Shown here in pieces: positions 44,301 through 49,531 of a DNA stretch of 49,531 bases. The notes beneath the pieces are model-generated. The model worked only from the letters and a program-made list of their open reading frames with translations. It did no database searches and was not told where the DNA came from. This stretch comes from CAZFVY01 sp964522665 (GTDB taxonomy: Bacteria; Verrucomicrobiota; Verrucomicrobiia; Limisphaerales; CAZFVY01), in the NCBI GenBank assembly GCA_964522665.1, contig CAZFVY010000050.1:1-49531 (forward strand), written 5' to 3'. Position 1 is the stretch's first letter; each line of letters starts with the position of its first letter. Position numbers and translations under genes: made by a program.

Positions 44301-45109
44301 ACTCGCTGACCAATCTGTTCGAGTTTCAAATTCCCAGCGGTTATACGATTCCTGCCCACGGATTCTTGCTCGTCTGGGCGGACAAACAGAGCGCGAGCGG
44401 CGCGCCGGACCTGCATGCCAACTTTCACTTGAGCAAGAGCGGGACGAGCATCGTGATTTCCGGCCCGGACGGGCGAATTGTGGATTACGTCGCGTTTGGC
44501 GCGCAGGCAAGCGATGTCAGCATGGGCCGCTTTCCCGACGGTGGCGCCAGCGTTTTCACGCTTTCCGCGCCGACCCCAGGCGCGGCCAACGTGGCGCCGG
44601 CGGCCGCCCTGGTGATTTCGCCACTCGCTGATTGGTCGGTTTACGCGGGTCAGACGATCCGTTTTACGGCGCTGGCCACCGACCCGGATGCGCCGCCGCA
44701 GACTCCCACCTACAGCCTCGCCGCGGGCGCGCCGACCAACGCGGTCATCGATCCGGCGACGGGCATATTCGCGTGGACGCCGCTGCCCTCGCAGGCGCCG
44801 GGGACCAATTCAATCACCGTGCGCGCCACGGGCGATGGCGCCAACCCGTTGAGCGGCAGCCGGAGTTTCACCGTTACGGTTCTTACGCCGCCCGGCTTGC
44901 AGGCGGTGGGCTTGACGAGCCAGACGTTGACCCTGAGGTGGAACGCCGCGCCGGGCAAAATCTATCGACTCCAATATAAGGACGACTTGAGCGCTCCGGC
45001 TTGGAACGCGCGCGGAACCGACCAGGTTGGCGTCGCCGGGCCGCTCTCGCTGGACGTTGAGCTCTCCGCCTCGCCGCAACGATTCTATCGCATTCTAGTC
45101 GTGGAATGA
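38354..45109 (+). CDS. Giant secreted LTD/CotH multidomain protein
   Basis: 2,251 residues from the ATG at 38354 (MNCPVARPVV), which precedes a signal peptide (GSLFFLALPLMGGSCWA). Approximate layout: DUF1349-like lectin fold 70-225; lamin-tail domains (LTD) at 249-355, 412-536 and 544-660; beta module 710-830; Ig/chitobiase-like 869-956; CotH 1099-1363 (RYVAVYVNGNRRGLLMEDAQ, catalytic-type GNWDSFGTQNGQNLY and LIMWDYNIVLG); LTD 1462-1583; carbohydrate-binding-like 1656-1763; LTDs 1786-1930 and 1938-2080; Ig-like 2086-2180; terminal module ending SPQRFYRILVVE. LTDs show INEIM...YVELFNNS and LSGWxF signatures. It is expected at the cell surface. The CotH domain suggests protein or glycan phosphorylation outside the cell. 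It is a stand-alone gene. Confidence 0.9.
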   Translation: MNCPVARPVVHPNQGRFWAFRGSRWRGSLFFLALPLMGGSCWADTNAFSTSVDIGNPSPASVVSVTGSNYLVSAAGDIGGTTDQFHFQYEAQNGDFDISVQLQGLTWADPWAKAGLMARETLDPSARFTATLATPTMNGVFFLWRSGVGTTAIRAGSAPSNYPNTWLRLQRSGNLFTSYGSFDGQTWTALGSSSILMATNLFLGLATSSHATNLAATAQFINPSDTPTNAVVGQVDSPYEAPGPSSRKTCIAITEIMYKPAPRADGRNLEFVELYNSNPWFYDLSGHRLACADMNYTFPAGTIIPGGAYLAVAAKPADLQAVYGITNVLGPYTGSLKKSETLELINEWGAVLLSIPYTNVQPWPVAADGSGHSLMLANPTYGEADPRAWAISDAVGGSPGEMEAFHPSPLRNVVINEFLAHSEDAAVPQFIELYNHAGQPVDLSGCVLTDDLATNKFVVPAGVTAGPGGFVSFDQTQLGFTLNGAGGILYLIKPDGSRILDAVPFEGQADGVSFGRWPDGASEFYSLAARTPGTGNGAIRSGNVVINELMYDPISGNDDDQYIELYNQGTNAVNLGNWRFISGVSFTIPPGAALAPNGYLVVARNATNLFARYPNLNSGNTVGDYSGKLSHNGDRVALASPHTLNGATIYVVEDEVTYGTGGRWGQWSAGGGSSLELTDPRGNHRLAANWADSDESQKSSWINIENTGVLDNGQNYDSTIDYAQIGLLDVGECLVDNIEVLSSASTVNNVTNPDFEAGLLNWRLQGCHVRSSLEASGYQSGHSLHVRCSDRLWTGVNSCEISLKPNSMAAGQTATLRFKARWLHGWPEALLRLNGNWLEATGALPVPTNLGTPGAPNSRSVPNAGPAIYAVTHTPTLPAAGQATVVTARVHDPDGVTSLTLNYRLDPGTVYTSVPMRDDGTGGDAIAGDGIYSATIPGQFANRIVAFYVSAADGLAATTRFPALIDDNAPVRDCLVMFGDGNPGGSFGVYHLWITQSNATRWAGLSDLSNESHDCTMVNGRRVIYNSQARWSGSPYHQSFDTPAGSLCHYKWTFPDDDKFLGATSFNKIHQPGNGPGDDASLQREQTAQTFMRALGVPWLNRRYVAVYVNGNRRGLLMEDAQTPDGDVVKENFPNDPDGYLYKMQPWFEFAPYPNGASLPFNNYGWCTLLPYYTTGGVKKAARYRYNFLTRRTPDSASNFTNVYSLIDAANSWTTPNYVANVQAFANMENFMRVFAANHAAGNWDSFGTQNGQNLYGYYGTQGTKYSLIMWDYNIVLGNSGSWTPGQNLFTSSDNTVAQFYTTPAFRRMYLRALLELVNGPMNVTNVGPLVDAKYGAFVANGLSPENTSAMKSWIASARSSIASQIAVETTAPFAVSSTVVSNNLAVVTGTAPAGVKTVWFNGVEYPVTWLTSSSWRASVPLQAGTNQFNVVGVGINGQAIAGAVATISPFYAGTNASPVGQIVINEIMAQPALTGAEYVELFNNSTNLAFDLSGWQFHGLGYTFPAGSLIGANGYLVLAANRSAFAAAYGATNLVFDTFGGTLQANGETLSLIEPGTNAASAQVVAKVRYDLAAPWPVGAAGSGSSLQLVDPRQDNWRAGNWAVLTNAVTATPQWQYVTLTGSATKSTLLIGMTTSGSVYLDDMKLVAGSIAEAGPNLLTNGDFETPLSGPWTVSPNMSGSVISTDVMHTGQSSLHVIASSGGPTIGSAIWQNTATLVTNGTYTLSYWYLPSTDGSSLLIRLSGSSPGSGTVYSLQSYQPGGQLSLVTPGGANSVHASLPPFPPLWINELEPENLTGITNAAGVRSPWIELYNPSANVVDLEGLYLANDYANLTAWAFPAGVSIKPGEFKTIFADGLTNLSTAGELHTGFVLTPGGGAVALSRLYNGASQTLDYVSYPQLGPDHSYGSFPDGQSFDRQDFYYSTPGGTNNGTSAPLTVAINEWMAANSKTIINPLTHATDDWFELYNYGSNTVNLAGYYLGHSLTNLFEFQIPSGYTIPAHGFLLVWADKQSASGAPDLHANFHLSKSGTSIVISGPDGRIVDYVAFGAQASDVSMGRFPDGGASVFTLSAPTPGAANVAPAAALVISPLADWSVYAGQTIRFTALATDPDAPPQTPTYSLAAGAPTNAVIDPATGIFAWTPLPSQAPGTNSITVRATGDGANPLSGSRSFTVTVLTPPGLQAVGLTSQTLTLRWNAAPGKIYRLQYKDDLSAPAWNARGTDQVGVAGPLSLDVELSASPQRFYRILVVE

Positions 45110-45254
45110 TCGGTGGAAATTTGGGTAATCTGGGGATTCAAGCGATTCGCTGCGGCGCTATTGGCGCTTGGGCGGTCGCGATTCTCGATGAACGAACTAT
45201 CGGCGCCGCCAACCAGGCCGACCCAACGCCCGTTCCGCCGCGCTTGACGCCGAA

Positions 45255-45271
45255 CCGTGGGGTTTGTACGG
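45255..45271. promoter_or_regulatory. Motif-like CCGTGGGGTTTGTACGG
   Basis: Partial match to the recurring motif (CGTGGGG then TTT), about 70 bp upstream of the preferred start of the methyltransferase gene. The match is weaker than at 13591, and the alternative GTG start at 45257 would make it coding. The rest of the 231-bp gap 45110-45340 shows no gene. Confidence 0.2.
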
Positions 45272-45340
45272 TTGGGTAATGGCCTTATCTTTGTCGGAAG
45301 TTTCCCAGTCGGCGCGGTGGGCGCTTTAGGATTTCTCGTC

Positions 45341-45916
45341 GTGGGAGCGATTCGTTTTCTCAGGAATTTTGTCGCCCGCCCGGTAACGACCGGCGCGGTG
45401 GTCCCGAGTTCGAACGCGTTGGCCGAGTTGATCACGGACGCCGCGGACGTTCAGAACGCGAAGGTGGTGATCGAATTTGGCACGGGGACGGGCGTTTTCA
45501 CGGAAAAGATTGTCCGAAAACTTCCACGGCAAGCGCAGTTTTTCGCGATTGAGATAAACCCGGACTTTGCCCGGCTGACTCGGGAGCGGTGCCCGACGGT
45601 GACGGTGCATGAGGACTCCGCGGTCAACGCGGTGCGCTATTTGAAAAGCGTCGGACACGCCCAATGCGATAGCATCGTCTGCGGTCTGCCGTGGGCGTCG
45701 TTCCCGGAAGACCTTCAGGACGATTTGCTCCACACCGTTCGTCAAGTACTTAAGCCCGGCGGAGCGCTCGCGACCTTCGCCTACCTGCAGGGGGTGCTGC
45801 TGCCCGCTGGGCAGCGCTTCCGAGAGAAACTCAAGGCGAACTTCGGCTCGGTGAGCACCACCCGCACGGTTTGGATGAATCTGCCGCCGGCGTTTGTATA
45901 TCGGGCGGTGCGATAA
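45341..45916 (+). CDS. PmtA-like SAM-dependent methyltransferase
   Basis: 191 residues from a GTG at 45341, favoured by AGGA nine bases upstream; a GTG at 45257 extends it by 28 residues. RFLRNFVARPVTTGAVVPSS is the typical entry of phospholipid N-methyltransferases (PmtA group), which turn phosphatidylethanolamine into methylated forms. The SAM pocket is VVIEFGTGTGVFTEKIV, with FAIEINPDF as the acidic loop and VCGLPWASFP where rRNA dimethylases have NPPY. A lipid substrate is likely because the rRNA-type motifs are missing, but this is inference. It follows the giant LTD protein. Confidence 0.85.
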   Translation: MGAIRFLRNFVARPVTTGAVVPSSNALAELITDAADVQNAKVVIEFGTGTGVFTEKIVRKLPRQAQFFAIEINPDFARLTRERCPTVTVHEDSAVNAVRYLKSVGHAQCDSIVCGLPWASFPEDLQDDLLHTVRQVLKPGGALATFAYLQGVLLPAGQRFREKLKANFGSVSTTRTVWMNLPPAFVYRAVR

Positions 45917-46069
45917 CGGATGGCCCGGAGAAAGGCGGGCTTCAGGGGAATCTGGCGACGCGCGGCGTCTCGAAAGACTTGGATTCGGACGCAGGTTTGC
46001 CAGCGTTGGGGGGTCGGTGGAGCGATCGGGCGGATTGACTTTGCGACGAATCATGGGTAGAGAGAAACC

Positions 46070-46618
46070 ATGTTAAAAGCTCGACTTTGGATGGTGGCTT
46101 TATCGTTCGTCGGCGTCTTGATGGCTGAAGGTGGCGAGTTTCCCGATAGCTGGACGTGGGACCGTAGCCCGGAGGCTCGCGCGGCGCACGCCGTGCTCGA
46201 GTCCAAGCCGATGCCCCCGCTCTATCTGTCGGAGTGGCTAAACGGCGTCGTCAAACCGGAGGACATGAAGGGGAAAGTTGTCGTCGTGGATTTCTACGCG
46301 ACATGGTGTGGCCCGTGCATGGCGGCGATTCCACACAACAACGAGTTGATGAGCAAGTATAAGGACAAAGGGCTGGTCCTCTTTGGCGTCTGTACGTCCG
46401 ACAGCGGGCAACTAAAAATGGACCAAACGGTAAGGAGTCGGGGCATTGAATACCCTTCGGCGCGTGATCCGTTTCTTAAGTCGGAGCGCGCGTGGGGGGT
46501 TCATTACTATCCCACCTACGCGATCGTTGACCGCAAGGGAATCGTCCGTGTTGTCGGGCTGAGGCCTGACTATGTCGAGCCGGTGATCAAAAAACTTCTC
46601 GCCGAGGCGCCCCGCTAG
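46070..46618 (+). CDS. TlpA/ResA-type thiol-disulfide thioredoxin
   Basis: 182 residues. N-terminal signal peptide or anchor (LWMVALSFVGVLMAEG), then a thioredoxin fold at ~45-180 with KGKVVVVDFYATWCGPCMAA (W-C-G-P-C active site), LVLFGVCTSD and the cis-Pro region YYPTYAIVDRKG. Such proteins act outside the cytoplasm, reducing disulfides in cytochrome maturation or in Cys-rich secreted proteins. No cytochrome genes are nearby. The DUF11 proteins in this window carry many Cys residues, a possible substrate, though this is speculation. AGAGAGA precedes the ATG. Confidence 0.9.
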   Translation: MLKARLWMVALSFVGVLMAEGGEFPDSWTWDRSPEARAAHAVLESKPMPPLYLSEWLNGVVKPEDMKGKVVVVDFYATWCGPCMAAIPHNNELMSKYKDKGLVLFGVCTSDSGQLKMDQTVRSRGIEYPSARDPFLKSERAWGVHYYPTYAIVDRKGIVRVVGLRPDYVEPVIKKLLAEAPR

Positions 46619-46681
46619 AAGGCAGGTAGCGAACTCTCTGATCGCCCGGGAGGGCCAACAAGTGGCTGGCTCACTCGGTAA

Positions 46682-47518
46682 CTAACTGATCACGCTGAGC
46701 AGTTCGTTCATTTTGGCCGAACTTTGCGTGGTGATCGTGTTCAGTTGGTCGTCGGTGATGTTGTAGCGGCTCTTGACGCGCTGAAAGAAGGTCGTGTTCC
46801 ATTCTTCTTCCTTGGCGTCAAGGTGGGAGCTGACGAAATAGACGGCGTCGGGGCGTTGTTTGCTGTCGGCGACGTGCTGGTCGCGGAGCGCGATGCCGAG
46901 TTCTTCCGGCAATTCCCACTCGCTGCAGGCGATGGCGGCCAATTCGGCGTGGTCCCAGCCGAAGGTCTCGGTCTCAAGGGTATGAAGTTCCTTGCCATTC
47001 TTGACGGCTTCTTGCAGGACTGGCGCATAGTCCTTCTCCCGTCCCGTCACCAGCAGTGGCACGCAAATGTCCTGCAAAAACCCGGCCGCGAAGCTGAGGC
47101 TTCCTTGCGCAGGAGCCACGGTATCGGCGATGCTCTTGGCGAGGACGGCGCGCTTGGCCGACGTTTTCCAGAACAACTGGAGATTCAAGGCGGGCGGAAC
47201 TCGCTGGGGCAGGGCGGATTTCGCGCCGAGCATCATGACGATGCGTTCCAGCGGTGAGCGGCCCATCATCATAACGGCGTGATCGAGGGAATTGATCTTG
47301 GTGCGGGGCGCGTAAGCGGCTGAGTTCACCGTTTTCATGACTTTCGAGGTCAAGTCCGGGTCCATGGCCATGACTTCGGTGATCTGCTGCGGCGAGGAAT
47401 CGGGATCGCGCAGGCGTCGCAGGGTCTCGAAGACGGTCTTGCGGAAGCGGGGCAACTCGTAGTTGCCAAGGATTTTTTTAAGGCGTTCCTTCGGATCGGC
47501 TTTGAAAAACGAAAACAT
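46682..47518 (-). CDS. HDOD domain protein
   Basis: 278 residues. The HDOD domain fills residues ~12-230: LPRFRKTVFETLRRLRDPDS, MAMDPDLTSKVMKTVNSAAY, NSLDHAVMMMGRSPLERIVM and FAAGFLQDICVPLL. HDOD domains lack most metal-binding residues of HD phosphohydrolases and serve as signalling scaffolds, often tied to cyclic-di-GMP, motility or two-component pathways. No second domain is seen. It lies 5 bp downstream of the pentapeptide-channel gene, so the two are probably cotranscribed. Confidence 0.9.
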   Translation of the reverse strand: MFSFFKADPKERLKKILGNYELPRFRKTVFETLRRLRDPDSSPQQITEVMAMDPDLTSKVMKTVNSAAYAPRTKINSLDHAVMMMGRSPLERIVMMLGAKSALPQRVPPALNLQLFWKTSAKRAVLAKSIADTVAPAQGSLSFAAGFLQDICVPLLVTGREKDYAPVLQEAVKNGKELHTLETETFGWDHAELAAIACSEWELPEELGIALRDQHVADSKQRPDAVYFVSSHLDAKEEEWNTTFFQRVKSRYNITDDQLNTITTQSSAKMNELLSVIS

Positions 47519-47523
47519 GATGA

Positions 47524-48585
47524 TTATTCCCCTCGGGTCCCCATTTGAGTTGAGATGATCGTTAGCAAACCGCCGAAGCCGATGTACCCGATTACGACTT
47601 CCGTGTTCACCAACAATTGAGCCAACGTGGATTTAGGCAGCACGTCGCCCAGCGCCATGCAACAGAATAGCATAACGCTAAAATACCAGGGCGCATACCC
47701 CCGCCCAAGATCCTGCGGATAGTAAACCTGCTCACCGAGCGCCTGGAAGATGAAGCCAAACGCGACGATGATGACCGCGCAACACCCGGACCAGCGGATC
47801 GTGCTCCGGCCGCAATCCGACGAGAACGACCAGACATGAAAGAGCAGCTTATGTGTCTTGCTCTGCTGCTTGAATTCGTGGAGAAAGTTTTCGTCCACGA
47901 TATGCCGGCGAACGAGGTAGGCGCCGGCGAAATCGACGTCGCGGATGTCCGCGTCGATCCAGTGCGCCGTCGCGTAATTCTTGGCGCCCCGGAGTTGGAC
48001 GCTGCGCAGGTCAGTCTCGGCGAACGTGGAGTGATTCAGGTTGGTCTGGCGCAAATCGACCTCGACGAGGAGTGATTTGGAGAAATCCGCGTGGGTCAGG
48101 TCGGCCCCGAGAAAGCGGGCCTTGCTCAGGTCGGAATTGCGGAAATCAGCGCGCACGGCTTTGGCTCCGACAAAGGTCGAACCCGTCAAGGTGGCCATGC
48201 TGACGTTGGCGTGGCTCAGGTCGCATTGGCCAAAGCCGGCGTTCTTCGCGGAACACTCGGTCAGGTTGGCGCCCTGAAAAGTCGCGGCCAAAAACTCACC
48301 CCCATCCAATTTGGCCTGAAAGAAAGTGGCTTTGTCGAATTTCGCGTGGGCGCAAATCGCGTCGCGCAGGTCGCAGCGGCTCAGTTCTGCGCCCGAAAAA
48401 TCAAAGCCTGAAAGGTCGAGCTTGGAAAGGTTCTGTCCCAGAAAATTCAAATCCTTGAGGTCCATGAGCGACGGGTCTGCCGGCTCGCCCGACTCCTGCG
48501 CCTTGCGTAAGGCCGCGATGATCTGCGCGACGTCACGCTCGGGAGCAGCAAATTCTCCCGTTGGCTGATTCTGATCCATCGACAT
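47524..48585 (-). CDS. Pentapeptide-repeat protein with degenerate ion-channel module
   Basis: 353 residues. After ~40 polar residues come about 30 pentapeptide repeats (A/S-x-L/F-x-x; for example LDLSGFDFSGAELSRCDLRD), which build a right-handed beta-helix up to residue ~225. Two membrane helices follow (IIVAFGFIFQALG and VVIGYIGFGGLLTIIS) around a pore loop, the Ion_trans_2 arrangement. The usual T-x-G-Y/F-G-D filter is replaced by YFSVMLFCCMALGDVLPKS, so only GD remains and potassium selectivity is unlikely. Such fusions are known in bacteria as presumed mechano- or ligand-linked channels. An operator-like motif lies 180 bp upstream. It is followed by the HDOD gene. Confidence 0.87.
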   Translation of the reverse strand: MSMDQNQPTGEFAAPERDVAQIIAALRKAQESGEPADPSLMDLKDLNFLGQNLSKLDLSGFDFSGAELSRCDLRDAICAHAKFDKATFFQAKLDGGEFLAATFQGANLTECSAKNAGFGQCDLSHANVSMATLTGSTFVGAKAVRADFRNSDLSKARFLGADLTHADFSKSLLVEVDLRQTNLNHSTFAETDLRSVQLRGAKNYATAHWIDADIRDVDFAGAYLVRRHIVDENFLHEFKQQSKTHKLLFHVWSFSSDCGRSTIRWSGCCAVIIVAFGFIFQALGEQVYYPQDLGRGYAPWYFSVMLFCCMALGDVLPKSTLAQLLVNTEVVIGYIGFGGLLTIISTQMGTRGE

Positions 48586-48765
48586 AAAATATTACCCAGA
48601 GGGATTTCGGACCTCGAGCCGCCGACCGCGAACGGTAGCGCCCGCCATATCCGCCGTCCCGGTGGCGCGATTGCTCGCTGCCTGAATAGCCGAGCGTGAC
48701 TCGCTAAGTCAAATAGAATCGCGCCGCGGAAATTGCCGTGCTTTGGGCAAAATATTGCGACGCCG

Positions 48766-48779
48766 CGTGGCGTTTACCC
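48766..48779. promoter_or_regulatory. CGTGGCGTTTACCC motif
   Basis: Matches the recurring motif (CGTGG, GTTTACCC) with one base missing in the G run. It lies in the 229-bp gap between the SET-domain gene and the pentapeptide-channel gene, 180 bp upstream of the latter. Confidence 0.4.
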
Positions 48780-48814
48780 TCGGCCCGTGACTTGCGCGGA
48801 GCGGGCTTCTCCGA

Positions 48815-49399
48815 CTAGCGAGGAGGGCTGTAATTGGCGCGAATCGACCGCAGCTGTTCCGGGCTTTTCAAGGCGAGCTCGATGTCCGCCTTTTCCTTTA
48901 AGAGTGGCCAGAGTGGTTGGGCGACTTGCGGAATCAAGGGGAAAACCGGGCGCACCAGGGCGTCCCACATCGGGCTGAACTTTTCCATATCGTCGGGCGC
49001 GACGACCCCGCGGCACCCGGGTGATGGGCAGGCGCAGGGGAATGGGTCGCGCAGGTTGAGGGTGCCATAATCGTCCGTTAGCTCCGTATGGGCCGGAATA
49101 TCGCGGACGGCGATTTCAAAATCATAGCCGGCGCTCAGACAATTGGCCTCGCACGAATGGTTGAAGAAGCGGGAATGATCCCAGCAAAGAACCAACATTC
49201 CGTGCGCGTCAATGAACGTATACTTGTACAAGATTTCGCGGTATGGTTCGGCCATGCTCGCGACTTGTTGGGGTGTAAACGTCTGATCCAGGTCATCGCG
49301 CACCCAGGTGATGGTGCCGCGGCGGATGAGTTTGGTCGCAAAGACTCCGTAGCCAATCACTTCGTTCACCCACCTTACTTCCGTGTCCGGATGTATCAT
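48815..49399 (-). CDS. SET-domain protein methyltransferase
   Basis: 194 residues. VRWVNEVIGYGVFATKLIRR opens a SET domain; the SAM/catalytic part is SRFFNHSCEANC (NHSC at 80-83), followed by TELTDDYGTLN and a post-SET zinc-binding pattern C-A-C-x4-C (122-129). All features needed for a lysine methyltransferase are visible. Bacterial SET proteins are a minority family, probably acquired from eukaryotes, with roles on histone-like, ribosomal or host proteins. The protein is small and stands alone on the minus strand. Nothing is seen between 49400 and the window end (132 bp). Confidence 0.9.
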   Translation of the reverse strand: MIHPDTEVRWVNEVIGYGVFATKLIRRGTITWVRDDLDQTFTPQQVASMAEPYREILYKYTFIDAHGMLVLCWDHSRFFNHSCEANCLSAGYDFEIAVRDIPAHTELTDDYGTLNLRDPFPCACPSPGCRGVVAPDDMEKFSPMWDALVRPVFPLIPQVAQPLWPLLKEKADIELALKSPEQLRSIRANYSPPR

Positions 49400-49531
49400 G
49401 GGTCGTGATTCAATCGTTGCCCGCGCGGAGAACGCAAGTGAAAAGTGGGTCGTTTCCTCGCGCGTCCGAGCCGCGCCTGCCTTTGCGCGCGGCGCCGCCG
49501 TGAGCGGGGGGTGTGTGACGGCTAAGTAACC

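Overview
The window is GC-rich DNA from a bacterium that looks like a Verrucomicrobiota member (Limisphaerales/Pedosphaera-like). The evidence is the gene content: very long secreted proteins built of DUF11, lamin-tail (LTD) and CotH modules; prepilin-like proteins with FTLIELLVVIAIIAILASLL leaders; phosphodiester glycosidases; an ice-binding (DUF3494) protein; and a recurring C-terminal module ending in F-Y-R. The phylum call is an inference from these families. No rRNA, tRNA, CRISPR array or intact transposase was seen. One run of 100 N (30805-30904) is an assembly gap inside a 9-bp tandem repeat.

Layout. 1-8.9 kb (minus): two tandem genes for DUF11-repeat surface proteins, the left one running off the window; they share a 2,344-bp block that appears identical. 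9.1-11.1 kb (minus): an MlaA lipid-transport domain fused to an alpha/beta hydrolase. 11.4-13.2 kb (minus): a DUF3309 micro-protein, an ice-binding protein and a lone receiver protein. 13.6-16.2 kb (minus): a LuxR-type response regulator, its histidine kinase, and upstream a shorter kinase paralogue whose phospho-acceptor His is Gln and which has no ATPase domain. 16.7-19.9 kb (plus): an envelope/stress group of entericidin, MlaE permease, MlaD/MCE protein, triple-BON protein and an lmo0937-type micro-protein.

19.9-30.5 kb (minus) is the most distinctive part: nine genes that overlap or lie within 17 nt of each other, behind one sigma70-like promoter. They encode three phosphodiester glycosidases, two CotH-type kinases, two prepilin-like proteins, a PstS-like binding protein and one unrecognised anchored protein. 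I infer an extracytoplasmic system that adds, recognises or removes phosphate or phosphodiester-linked sugars on surface molecules. 30.7-32.1 kb (plus): a beta-lactamase-family hydrolase whose N-terminus is encoded by the 9-bp repeat.

32.2-36.4 kb: a small lipoprotein, a Tat-exported putative glycan-active enzyme, a LysR regulator and an alpha/beta hydrolase. 36.4-38.35 kb: gene debris (an ABC permease 3' remnant and REP-like repeats). 38.35-45.1 kb (plus): a 2,251-residue secreted protein with six LTD domains around a third CotH domain. 45.3-49.4 kb: a PmtA-like methyltransferase, a TlpA-type thioredoxin, an HDOD protein, a pentapeptide-repeat/ion-channel-like protein and a SET-domain methyltransferase.

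A short motif resembling YRTGGGGTGTTTACC recurs in intergenic DNA before several of these genes, including both sides of the two-component locus, and is a candidate operator shared by the envelope/stress genes.
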